Shown here piece by piece: positions 1 to 6,517 of a stretch of DNA of 6,747 nucleotides (positions within the stretch are counted from its first letter, which is position 1; every line of letters starts with the position of its first letter). The DNA is from an uncultured Desulfovibrio sp. (GTDB taxonomy: Bacteria; Desulfobacterota; Desulfovibrionia; Desulfovibrionales; Desulfovibrionaceae). The DNA is taken from assembly GCA_900553145.1 (NCBI GenBank), contig USCL01000212.1:1-6747 (forward strand), given 5' to 3'. The translations under genes were made by a program, and so were the position numbers. The notes beneath the pieces were generated by a model. The model made no database searches and was not told the DNA's origin. It saw only the letters and a list, made by a program, of their open reading frames with translations.

Positions 1-651
1 CGGGTAATTGACCTCGCACAGCATGAAACGATCAAGCCACGCGAGATTCATTCTGCCTGTTCCCTGATAGAGCCCCGTATCATCCCCTCCTCCGTTCGTG
101 TTGCCCGTGCAGACGATACGGAACATTTCATGCGGAGGAATGACTTCCCCACCGTTTTCCGGCAAGCACAACGGCGCACCTTCCAGAACGCCATTGAGAC
201 CCACGGCAACCTCTGGTGAAAGCAGTTCCACCTCATTGATGAGAAAAAGCCCGCCATAGCGCATTGCCAGAGACAGGGGACCATACTCATACAGCATACT
301 CCCTTCATGGAGGGAGATATGACCGCACAAGTCTGCGAACTCCAGACGTGTATGTCCCGTCACCTCGAATACAGGGTAGTTCAAACGTGCGGCAAGCTGT
401 TTGATGAGGCTCGTCTTTCCTGAACCCGTAGGGCCGTAGAGATATAGCGGATCAAGTTTGTTCATGAACCAGACGGCGGCATCCCGTGCCGATTCATGAA
501 AGCTGTAATGAGGGTCAATGGCTGGGGTATACAGGCAGGGATTCTGGAATCCCCATATGTTATTGCCAGTCGGTACTCCGCTGAAAACAAGTCCGGCATC
601 CATTTCTGTTGGCGTGAGGGCTTCCAGTTCCTGAATGGTCTGTGATTCCAT
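1..651 (-). CDS. MoxR/CbbQ/CobS-like AAA+ ATPase, N-terminal 217 codons, cut by the left edge
   Basis: The minus frame is open from ATG 651 to base 1 (217 codons) with no stop, so the C-terminus is outside the window. The start follows AAAGGAG with a 6-nt spacer. Residues 1-65 are a poorly recognisable N-terminal extension. Walker A is GPTGSGKT at residues 73-80. The Walker B-like strand is LFLINE at 135-140, with Asn where many AAA+ proteins have Asp; the catalytic Glu140 is kept. A sensor-1-like CTGNTN lies at 181-186, and LDRF at 206-209 offers a candidate arginine finger (Arg208). This pattern fits the AAA_5 (MoxR, CbbQ/NorQ, CobS) branch, ATP-driven remodelling factors that usually act with a VWA-domain partner and occur in some phages. 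The substrate is unknown. GC is lower than in the virion genes. A rho-independent terminator sits just upstream of the ribosome-binding site. The family call is firm; the role is open. Confidence 0.9.
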   Translation of the reverse strand, partial: MESQTIQELEALTPTEMDAGLVFSGVPTGNNIWGFQNPCLYTPAIDPHYSFHESARDAAVWFMNKLDPLYLYGPTGSGKTSLIKQLAARLNYPVFEVTGHTRLEFADLCGHISLHEGSMLYEYGPLSLAMRYGGLFLINEVELLSPEVAVGLNGVLEGAPLCLPENGGEVIPPHEMFRIVCTGNTNGGGDDTGLYQGTGRMNLAWLDRFMLCEVNYP

Positions 652-671
652 GATGTTCTCCTTTGGGGGGG

Positions 672-713
672 CAAAAACAGAAAATCCCGGCCTCTCCGAA
701 GAGAAACCGGGAT
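672..713 (-). terminator. Rho-independent terminator after the toxin gene, inside the ATPase leader
   Basis: Read on the minus strand, ATCCCGG (713-707) pairs with CCGGGAT (690-684). The stem continues inward through a small internal loop to a short helix capped by a UUCG tetraloop (CTCTTCGGAGAG). It is followed by TTTTCTGTTTTTGC, a classic U-tract. It lies 22 nt after the toxin stop, so it should end the toxin-antitoxin transcript. The downstream ATPase ATG is only about 32 nt beyond the stem. That leaves almost no room for a separate promoter between them. Confidence 0.85.
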
Positions 714-735
714 GTGGCAAATCTTTTTTCTTATC

Positions 736-1020
736 TTATATGCGACTGTGCGCCGTACCGTATACGATGCTACGCTCTCGTTTTCCAACAGCGATTACGG
801 TAACATAAACGATATCGTCTTCAACGCGATACACAAGACGATAACCTGCCGCCTTCAGCTTGATTTTATAGCAATCAGGCATACCTGAAAGAGCGGCGGA
901 AGGAATTCTTGGCTGTTCCAAACGTTCTGCGAGTTTCTTTTTGAATTGCTCCTGTAGGATAGCGCCAAGTTTTTTCCACTCTTTAAATGCCTGCTCATGA
1001 AATCGAAGTTTATAGCTCAT
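736..1020 (-). CDS. relE: RelE-family mRNA interferase toxin
   Basis: The 94-residue protein has the full length of RelE. RelE cuts mRNA in the ribosomal A site when its antitoxin is degraded. The helix around KEWKKLG (13-19), the segment MPDCYKIKL (47-55), GYRLVY (59-64) and GKRERSIVY (79-87) match the E. coli RelE pattern. All residues known to matter for RelE catalysis and mRNA binding have counterparts at the same numbers: Lys52, Lys54, Arg61, Arg81 and Tyr87. The toxin therefore looks active. Its ATG overlaps the antitoxin gene by 11 nt, so translation is probably coupled. A GAGG lies about 9 nt upstream. The terminator follows directly. Expression would be under antitoxin autorepression, as is usual for such pairs. 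Confidence 0.95.
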   Translation of the reverse strand: MSYKLRFHEQAFKEWKKLGAILQEQFKKKLAERLEQPRIPSAALSGMPDCYKIKLKAAGYRLVYRVEDDIVYVTVIAVGKRERSIVYGTAHSRI

Positions 1021-1255
1021 TCAGTGATACCTCAACAAACGGGCCATCACTGCGCTCAAGAACAAGTTTTCTGTCTTCGGCATCTTCCAATCGGCTCAAA
1101 AGCTGTTCGTAATGCCGGGCGGGAATAAGGTAGGCTTCCGGCTTGTTATGATTCAACACGGCAACCGGGTTCCCCTGTGCAGAAGCGAGAATACCAGCAA
1201 AATTTCGCTTCAGTTCCGTTACGCTCACTGTCATGTCTGCGTGGATAGTTTCCAT
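1010..1255 (-). CDS. Phd/YefM-family antitoxin of the RelE pair
   Basis: This is an 81-residue protein. The N-terminal half has the Phd/YefM fold signature: TVSVTELKRNF at about 9-19, then an alternating strand pattern in PVAVLNHNKPEAYLIP (30-45) and a helix at HYEQLLSRLED (48-58). In this family the N-terminal domain dimerises and binds the operator, and the flexible C-terminal tail wraps the toxin. The acidic C-terminus here fits that role. ATG 1255 is preceded by AGAGG about 8 nt upstream; Met8 is a possible alternative start that would shorten the DNA-binding domain. The gene overlaps the toxin by 11 nt and follows a good promoter, so the order is antitoxin then toxin. A Phd/YefM-type antitoxin with a RelE-type toxin is a known mixed pairing (StbDE-like). 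Confidence 0.9.
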   Translation of the reverse strand: METIHADMTVSVTELKRNFAGILASAQGNPVAVLNHNKPEAYLIPARHYEQLLSRLEDAEDRKLVLERSDGPFVEVSLNEL

Positions 1256-1288
1256 TTCAGACCTCTTTTTAGTATCTATTTACATATT

Positions 1289-1317
1289 AAATTAGGCGTT
1301 TTTTAGTGAACTGTCAA
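1289..1317 (-). promoter_or_regulatory. Sigma-70-type promoter of the toxin-antitoxin operon
   Basis: On the minus strand a perfect -35 TTGACA (1317-1312) is followed, after exactly 17 nt, by TAATTT (1294-1289), a weak -10 box. Neighbouring AT-rich hexamers such as TTTAAT could serve instead. Transcription would begin around 1280, about 25 nt before the antitoxin ATG at 1255. The AT-rich stretch 1270-1300 is where an autoregulatory operator would be expected, but I see no clean inverted repeat there. The promoter makes the module independent of the phage late operon. Confidence 0.7.
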
Positions 1318-1333
1318 GCTGGAGTTCTGCCTT

Positions 1334-1630
1334 TTATATCTGATTCGCATACACTCGCTCAAAGGATTCTCCCTGCTTTTCGCACTTCGCCATAAGCGTT
1401 TGGGTAGCCTGTTCCCCAAGCAGAGTGTTAAGCTCTTCAGCCACACGTTTCCGATCCCGTGTGACTCTTCCACGTTGCGGAATCACCCGGAACCTATGGT
1501 TTCCTGTGTTGATCCATTCTCCTTTGACCGTATGGGAAAGCTGGTAGGCCACCTTCAGGCGGCTCTCCAGCTCGTCGATGTCCGCTTCAAAAGACTTCTT
1601 CTGTGTTTTCAATTTTATAAGTTGTACAAG
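1334..1630 (-). other. AT-rich gene fragment fused to the tail gene (coiled-coil protein C-terminus)
   Basis: About 98 codons in frame with the tail ORF but of different character. A charged helical stretch begins LIKLKTQKKSFEADIDELE and is probably a coiled coil. A compact segment GNHRFRVIPQRGRVT follows, then a helical basic tail ending ERVYANQI. Helix, then a 'G-x-(Y/H)-x-(F/V)-x-V' strand, then Lys-rich helices resembles small phage early proteins and the region after the catalytic domain of YqaJ-type recombination nucleases. I cannot assign it. No ATG occurs near its 5' end; TTG codons near 1613 are the only possible independent start. It ends only about 20 nt before the promoter of the toxin-antitoxin operon, in DNA of similar composition, so it probably belonged to the accessory or early region before the fusion. 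Confidence 0.6.
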
Positions 1631-2430
1631 CGCCTCGATGCGGGCGTCGGCGCAGGGGACGGCAAGGCACTCCCCGCCGAGCGCCCGGGCAAGGGGCTTT
1701 TTCAGGGTAAGCCCGTCCGGAGACGCGGAGGCGACGGAAAAAGACTCGAAGGTCAGGGCGTCCCGCCACAGGATGCCCCGGCCTCCATCCCGCCACGCGC
1801 CGTCCGAAGTGTCGAAGGCGAGGCGTTCCGAGCCCGCCGCCGGGGACGGGATGCGCTTCGCCTGCTCGAAAAGCGGCAGGACGAAGCTCCCGGCCCGGTG
1901 CGAGTAGATGAGCGACTCCGCGTAGGCCGCTTCCCGGCCCACGGCGGCATAGGCCGCGCCGTAGGACACGCGGGGCACGTCGCGCAGGGGCCGCCGCTCT
2001 TCGCTGTGGTCCAGTCCGATCACGATGTGCGTCAGCCATTCCCCTGTCTCGGAAAGGCCGCGCTCGGGCGCAAGCCCCCACACGAGCCAGCGGGAACCCG
2101 TGATGGCAAGGGGAACCGAAACCTCATCCACGGAAAAGAGCAGAACACCGTCCACGTCGGGCGTGCCCTGCATGGAGACGGTCACGGAGAAGCCCACTTC
2201 CCCCAAGGCGGCGAGCCCGACCGAGGAGCCCGCGGTATCGCTGATCCCCTCGTAGTTGCGCCGAAGTGTGGACACGATTTGAGGAACCGGAAAGGCGTTC
2301 CAGAGCACGCACTGGTAAGTCATGCCCTGCGTCAGCAGCCCCACGTCGATGACGCCGGGCAGGAGATGAAGCTGCCCGTAAATGAGGCCCGCAACGCTTT
2401 CGGCTATGCGGTGTCCCGAGGGCCGGGCAA

Positions 2431-2438
2431 GGGGGGGG
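2431..2438. repeat. Homopolymer run of eight G (C8 on the coding strand) at the tail-gene frameshift
   Basis: The run lies exactly where the tail gene changes frame. The frame from ATG 2565 reads GCC CCC CCC TTG and stops nine codons after the run. Nine C residues would read GCC CCC CCC CTT and stay open for the rest of the gene. The run could be a genuine slippage mutation, a phase-variable tract or a base lost in sequencing. Confidence 0.85.
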
Positions 2439-2561
2439 CGTCCACATGGACGGCCTCCCCGGTGAGCAAGCCAGAGGCAGGCCATGCCCCTGCTGGGGCC
2501 GCCGCCGAAAAGGCGTGCTCGGGCAACCCTTCCCTGAGCGGCCACAGGACGGACGAAAAGG

Positions 2562-2806
2562 TCATGCCTCCACCTCGACGGCAAGGCCGATTTCGTCGTC
2601 ATCGGAGATATCCGGGAAGACCATGAACACGCGCCCGCCGATGCGGATGCGGTCTTTCGGCTTCAGGCCTCGCATATTGACGGCCCAGTATCCGTTGCGG
2701 CCACGCCGACCATGCCGGACAGAGGCACCAGATCGCCGGAAGACACCGCTGCGGAACCGCTGTTCTTCCAGCGCATCCGGGAACCGTTCTGCATGAAGTT
2801 CTTCAT
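2562..2806 (-). pseudogene. DUF2190-like capsid decoration protein, disrupted reading frame
   Basis: ATG 2806 follows AAGGAGG with a 7-nt spacer; the Shine-Dalgarno overlaps the capsid stop codon, so the gene is translated after the capsid. The frame begins MKNFMQNG and continues with SSGDLVPLSGMVGVAATD, the N-terminal pattern of DUF2190 head-fibre/capsid-cement proteins, which stabilise the shell. It stops after only 47 residues (TGA around 2665). A second frame continues immediately (MRGLKPKDRIRIGGRVF and onward) to TGA 2562, which overlaps the next gene's ATG. Adding one base near GGG (2686-2684) joins both halves into 81 residues with a plausible TDTGAVNMRGL junction. DUF2190 proteins are usually a little over 100 residues, so some sequence may also be missing. 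Alternatively a deletion fused two genes, and the 37-codon second half (ATG 2675) is a separate reading frame. Confidence 0.6.
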
Positions 2807-2818
2807 TGTTCAGCCTCC

Positions 2819-4741
2819 TTACGCCGGAGCTACGCCGGGGTTTTGGGTTCCGGCGCGGGGATCATTGATGAACGCGCCCGCGTCGATGCTCACCTTGAAT
2901 TCCGTGCCGTCTATGGTCCAGCCCTGCCGCTGTTCCACGCGAGGGGTCTTGTTGCCGCCGAGCCACGCCACGGAAAGGAACGTGCCGCGCATCCCGGCGA
3001 GGAACCACGGCAGCGCGCCAGTGCCGTCGAGGCGCGGTTCGATGACCGGCGTGCAGTAGTTCGTCCACGGGTTCGGCCTGTTCGGCTCCGCCTGCGTGCC
3101 GATGACCGTTGCGTTCAGGAGCTGGTAGGCTTCCATCTGAAGCGCGACCGGGATGATCAGGAAGGAGGGACGCAGGGCCAGCGTTTTGCCCGCGCCGTCT
3201 TTCTGCGTGCCCATGGCGGTGACGGCCTTGCCGAACGAGGCCGCGGAAATGGCCGCCCCCGTCAGCAGGTTTTTGCGGTCGGCGTGGAAGAGCGGCTTGC
3301 CGTCCTTGAGGTTCGCCGTGCTGGTGAGCAGGCCGTGGACGAGGTCGGCGACGGTGCGCTCGGCTGCCTGCCCCATCTTGCGGGGTATTTCCGTAAACTG
3401 GTTCAGATCGTTGTTGATGACGGCCTGACGGGAAATGCTGAACAGCTTCCCGTAGGTGGCGACGCTGAACACCGCGCCGCGATCGCTGATCGCGTCGTGG
3501 GTGTATTCGCCGTCTTCGTTCACGCGGTCGAGCGTGGAGAAGGATTCGAGCGTCGCGCCGGTATGCTCGCGGAAGTCCGCCGCCGTGGCCTCGCCCGTCC
3601 ACAGGGAATAGGTTTCCTGCGCCTCTTCGGCCCCGGCCAGCACGGCCCGGTGCGCGGCGTCGGCGAGGATGGACGGGAAGTCGGACGTGGTGAACGCGCG
3701 GCCCACCATGTCCATGTCGCCGCGCGTGGGCTTCCCGGCCCGGCGCAGGCAGTCGCGGGCCAGTTCCGCCAAGGTGAAGCCGCGCAGCTCTTCCGCACCG
3801 GGGGCGGGTGTTTTGACCACGCGCCCGAAAGAGGTACGCAGCACCAGCGAATCGGCGGCGGCCGCCCGGAACTTTTCGCCCTCATCCTGCCCCATACTGA
3901 CGCGGAATCCGGGGACGGACTCGCTGTTTCGGGTGGAAAGGGCGTCGAGCACCTGCGCCCGGAAGGCGTCAAGGCTCACATGCTCGCGGATGGCGCGTTC
4001 CGCCAGTTCCGGCATCCCGTGCCGGACGGCGAGGGACAGGATATCTGCGGCGCGGGCCGCGTCGTCGGGGACGACGGGTTCCTGCACCGCGTCGGGAGCG
4101 GTGACGGGCAGCGGCTCCGAAGCGGAGCGGTTTTTCTGGACGGGGGGCGTGGCGACGGGTTCGGGCGTCGTCTGGGAAGGGAGCGTATTCGGCATGGTTG
4201 CCTCCGGGTTACACTGTTGAGAGCGGGCTTTGGCGGCGTCGTCCGCCCCGATGGGCGTCAGGGAACCTTCCCTGACGGTCCATTTGCTGACCACGCGGAC
4301 GGGCCCGGCGAACGAACGCCCGGATTCACCGACAAAGCCCGTTTCGCCTTCGGGAATCCAGTACGATTCGTCCACGCTATAGCCCACGGAAATGTCGGTA
4401 AGATGCCCTTCGGCAACCTTGCGGAACGCGTCTCCGGCGGTGCTGGAAAAGTGCGCCGTGGCCAACAGGCTTTCGCCTTCAACACGCAGGCCGCGCAGCG
4501 AACCGAGCTGGTCTTCTATTGAACAGCGGCTGTGCGCGTCGAGCAGCGGGACCTGTTCCGGGAAGGAACACCCGGACATGAGCAGGATTTCGTCAATCCT
4601 GCCGCGTTCCCAATCCCAGACGGGGACGCGGGATTCCGTGGCCAGCACGAAATCAACGGTGCGCGCCGTATCATCCAGCGAGGCGGGCGACTGGCGCAGG
4701 CCGAACGCGGCGCTGCGGGTCGTCAAATTATTTTTCGGCAT
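2819..4741 (-). CDS. Prohead protease/major capsid protein fusion
   Basis: This is a 640-residue fusion. Residues about 25-170 form an HK97-type prohead protease domain (peptidase family S78). They contain His70 in LLDAHSR, RGLRVEGESLLATAHF (83-98), Ser118 in LTDISVGYS and VREGSLTPIGAD (156-167); His70 and Ser118 are the likely catalytic pair. A Pro/Ala/Thr-rich linker (about 183-225) leads into a helical, scaffold-like segment (225-345). The HK97-fold capsid domain follows, with YGKLFSISRQAVINNDLNQ (430-448) and a C-terminal region around KTPRVEQRQGWTIDG. The protease would mature the prohead built by the capsid part. I chose ATG 4741 because GGAGG lies 5 nt upstream and it overlaps the portal stop by 14 nt. 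An in-frame ATG at 4882 would add 47 residues that read through the portal gene in a shadow frame. The frame is intact. Confidence 0.92.
   Translation of the reverse strand: MPKNNLTTRSAAFGLRQSPASLDDTARTVDFVLATESRVPVWDWERGRIDEILLMSGCSFPEQVPLLDAHSRCSIEDQLGSLRGLRVEGESLLATAHFSSTAGDAFRKVAEGHLTDISVGYSVDESYWIPEGETGFVGESGRSFAGPVRVVSKWTVREGSLTPIGADDAAKARSQQCNPEATMPNTLPSQTTPEPVATPPVQKNRSASEPLPVTAPDAVQEPVVPDDAARAADILSLAVRHGMPELAERAIREHVSLDAFRAQVLDALSTRNSESVPGFRVSMGQDEGEKFRAAAADSLVLRTSFGRVVKTPAPGAEELRGFTLAELARDCLRRAGKPTRGDMDMVGRAFTTSDFPSILADAAHRAVLAGAEEAQETYSLWTGEATAADFREHTGATLESFSTLDRVNEDGEYTHDAISDRGAVFSVATYGKLFSISRQAVINNDLNQFTEIPRKMGQAAERTVADLVHGLLTSTANLKDGKPLFHADRKNLLTGAAISAASFGKAVTAMGTQKDGAGKTLALRPSFLIIPVALQMEAYQLLNATVIGTQAEPNRPNPWTNYCTPVIEPRLDGTGALPWFLAGMRGTFLSVAWLGGNKTPRVEQRQGWTIDGTEFKVSIDAGAFINDPRAGTQNPGVAPA
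4193..4205 (-). promoter_or_regulatory. Internal ribosome-binding site and ATG within the protease-capsid gene
   Basis: On the minus strand GGAGG (4205-4201) stands 5 nt before ATG 4195-4193, which is codon Met183 of the fusion. The site lies precisely where the protease domain ends and the Pro-rich linker begins. Initiation here would yield a 458-residue protein with linker, scaffold-like helices and capsid domain, without the protease. This parallels the internal start that produces the Nu3 scaffold inside lambda gene C. It may also be the relic of a once separate capsid gene. Confidence 0.6.
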
Positions 4742-6158
4742 CGAGTCCTCCGGGGGCGGTGAAAATGTCGCCGAAACCCAGCCCCTTGCTTTCGGCCTTG
4801 GTTTTGGCTTCCGCAATTTCGTCCACCACCTCGTCATAGTCGCGGCCCCGGCGGGCGGCGATTTCCTGCGGCGAGCGGACACCGAGCGCTACTTCGGCAC
4901 GGAACGCGTTGATTTCCTTGAGCGGGTCGGGAGATTCCATGCCCGGCGCGATCCATTTGTCCGACCACGGCTCAAGCAGGGCGAACGCCGGGGCCAGTTC
5001 CGGGCGGCGCAGGCTTTCAACCTTCAGCCAGTCACGGAAGGCCGGGCGGCACAGCCAGCGGATATGGTTTTCCTGTGCGGGCTTGAGGGCTTGCGCGAGG
5101 TCAAGCCGGATGCCGCGCAGGTTGGAGTAGGATATCTGGTCGTAGTCGCCGGTGAGCAGCTCATAGGTAAGCCCGGTCCCCACGGCCAGCGTGCGGAGGT
5201 TGAAGCGCAAAAACGGCTCGAACGTCCCGGACTGGCGGTTTATCTGCGCCAGCGTGACGGAATCCCCGGCCCGGAGGTATTCGAGCGTCGCGTTGGAAAG
5301 GTGTTCGGCCCGGCGGCCCGCGGCCTTGCGGTCGGCCTGAAAGCCGACGGGGTCGTTTGACTGCACGAAGCCGAGGTATTTGGATTGCAGGCGCGTGGCG
5401 TCCAGTTCCGAGTCCAGCAGCTCGGCGAGGTCGCCCGCGACCATGACGCAGGCCACGAACGGGCTGATGCCGTGGAGCTGTCCGGGGCGCAGTGCCTCGA
5501 AGCCGTGGATCACCTGCGCGGCGGGCACGCGCACCACGCGCCGCGTGAATGCGCCGTCGTCAAACCAGTAGGCGGCGATGCGGCCCGTGGCTTCTTCGTA
5601 TTCGATGCCGCCGTCCAGCGCGTTGCCGTCCGCCGCCCGCGCGCCGTGCCCGGTGAGCCGGTCGCCTTCAATTCCTTGCAACGCGTAGCGCCCCCGGTCG
5701 AAACGCCGGATAAAGAAGTACTCGCCGCATTCGAGGAGCTGACGCTCGGCAAGGGCCTGCATATCGTAAAAGTGCAGGCGGCCGGAGAAATCGGCCTGTT
5801 CGCACCAGCGCTCGAACGCGCTTTCCACGGCCTCATTGAGCTTGGCATTAAGCGTTGCTGAACCCTTTTCAGCACCGTAGTAACGGGCTTGCAGCCGGAT
5901 GCCGTTCCCCACCACCAGCGCGGCGCGCATCCTCACAGCCCGGTCAAAATAAGGAAAATCGCGCACAAGCTGGCGCACGCGGGCACGGACGACGCTGGAA
6001 CTTGCCCGCACCACGTCGTTGACATTCCGATCCATCGGAAGCCACCCGGCGGCGTCTTCCGTAGGCCGGGCCGCCGCGTACATGCGTTCGCCGTGCGCGA
6101 GCCGCGTCCCCGGCGCGAACAGGCCGACGAGCTTGCCGAGCCGCGCGGACAGGCTCAT
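4728..6158 (-). CDS. Phage portal protein, lambda gpB family (Phage_portal_2)
   Basis: The 476-residue protein would form the dodecameric ring at the capsid vertex through which DNA is packaged and to which the tail machinery attaches. The N-terminal part has the family layout: WLPMDRNVNDVV (39-50), an arginine-rich helix with VRDFPYFDRAV (65-75) and VVGNGIRLQ (82-90). Later come VIHGFEALRPGQLHGISPF (216-234), SYSNLRGIRLD (343-353), and the conserved C-terminal DPLKEINAFRAEVALG (411-426) with AARRGRDYDEVV (434-445). Lambda gpB is 533 residues, so this is somewhat shorter but looks complete. ATG 6158 overlaps the upstream gene's stop (ATGA), pointing to coupled translation. The gene overlaps the downstream capsid gene by 14 nt. 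No internal damage is seen. Confidence 0.95.
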   Translation of the reverse strand: MSLSARLGKLVGLFAPGTRLAHGERMYAAARPTEDAAGWLPMDRNVNDVVRASSSVVRARVRQLVRDFPYFDRAVRMRAALVVGNGIRLQARYYGAEKGSATLNAKLNEAVESAFERWCEQADFSGRLHFYDMQALAERQLLECGEYFFIRRFDRGRYALQGIEGDRLTGHGARAADGNALDGGIEYEEATGRIAAYWFDDGAFTRRVVRVPAAQVIHGFEALRPGQLHGISPFVACVMVAGDLAELLDSELDATRLQSKYLGFVQSNDPVGFQADRKAAGRRAEHLSNATLEYLRAGDSVTLAQINRQSGTFEPFLRFNLRTLAVGTGLTYELLTGDYDQISYSNLRGIRLDLAQALKPAQENHIRWLCRPAFRDWLKVESLRRPELAPAFALLEPWSDKWIAPGMESPDPLKEINAFRAEVALGVRSPQEIAARRGRDYDEVVDEIAEAKTKAESKGLGFGDIFTAPGGLDAEK

Positions 6159-6379
6159 CGGTCCGCGCTCCGCACGACCGTGCGCGGACGGTATCCGGTA
6201 TCGCGCGCCGCCTCGTCCGCCGCCTTGCGCTCCACATAGTCGAGCATCTGCATGAACTCGGCGGGCGAAAAAAATTCCCGTTGCATCCCGTCAATATCAT
6301 ACGACTTGACGCGCCAGTTTCCCGACGCGAGATCGTTGCGCATCCGTTCCAACGTATCCCGAAAACTTGTAAACGCCAT
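6155..6379 (-). CDS. Small gpW-like head-completion protein
   Basis: The protein has 74 residues. Lambda gpW (68 residues) binds under the portal and is required to stabilise filled heads for tail joining. The evidence is size, position directly before a gpB-type portal, and layout: an N-terminal helix (FRDTLERMRNDLASG), a short beta segment (WRVKSYDIDG with REFFSP) and a second helix (EFMQMLDYVERKAADEAAR). This matches the helix-hairpin-helix arrangement of gpW and of similar small head proteins. Pairwise similarity to gpW itself is weak by eye. ATG 6379 is preceded by AGGAG at 9 nt, and the stop overlaps the portal ATG. An alternative is another small terminase-portal linker protein such as a DUF6148-type family member. 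Confidence 0.7.
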   Translation of the reverse strand: MAFTSFRDTLERMRNDLASGNWRVKSYDIDGMQREFFSPAEFMQMLDYVERKAADEAARDTGYRPRTVVRSADR

Positions 6380-6517
6380 ACCGCACGCTCCTGATTGGCG
6401 AAAGCATCAGCCAGAATTGAGCAGAAAAAAGGCGAACGCGCAAACGGGGTTAATGCGGTGCGGAGAACAACGTGGAAACGTTAACGGGGAGAGGGCGGCT
6501 TGCCGACAGGGGAAGGC

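Larger units (their letters stand above)
1334..2565 (-). pseudogene. Phage tail/virion structural protein, frameshifted and fused at its 3' end to foreign sequence
   Basis: The native start is most likely ATG 2565. It overlaps the stop of the previous gene (ATGA) and has GAGGTGG upstream. That frame encodes 53 residues beginning MTFSSVLWPLREG and stops at 2404. The homologous reading continues in another frame after a run of eight C on the coding strand (2438-2431). One extra C would give an uninterrupted protein of 410 residues. The middle contains strand-rich segments such as GVIDVGLLTQG and SEERRPLRDVPR, then GILWRDALTFE and DGLTLKKPLARA. These are typical of a phage tail/virion protein family whose members contain EQRRALR- and LLWRDAF-like motifs; the precise role is unknown. 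From about 1630 downward the sequence becomes AT-rich and unrelated. A long in-frame ORF can be drawn from ATG 2602, but its first 55 or so residues are an out-of-frame reading through the neighbouring gene. Confidence 0.75.

Noticed and set aside
2566..2602. Upstream extension of the tail ORF to ATG 2602
   Set aside because: It would read the end of the decoration gene in a shadow frame, and its first 55 or so residues show no tail-like composition. ATG 2565, with the ATGA overlap and Shine-Dalgarno, is better.
1400..2626. Long plus-strand open frame opposite the tail gene
   Set aside because: It is the antisense shadow of GC-rich coding DNA, with Arg/Gly-rich low-information sequence and no domain.
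2843..4522. 559-codon plus-strand open frame opposite the capsid gene
   Set aside because: It is antisense to a clearly recognised protease-capsid gene. Its length follows from GC-biased codon use on the other strand.
4742..4882. N-terminal extension of the capsid fusion to ATG 4882
   Set aside because: The extra 47 residues lie wholly within the portal gene in another frame, and the GGAGG at the 4741 start is decisive.
6395..6450. Possible sigma-70 promoter or terminator before the gpW-like gene (TTGCGC and a run of six T)
   Set aside because: Only about half of the -35/-10 positions match, and the stem before the T-run is about 3 bp.
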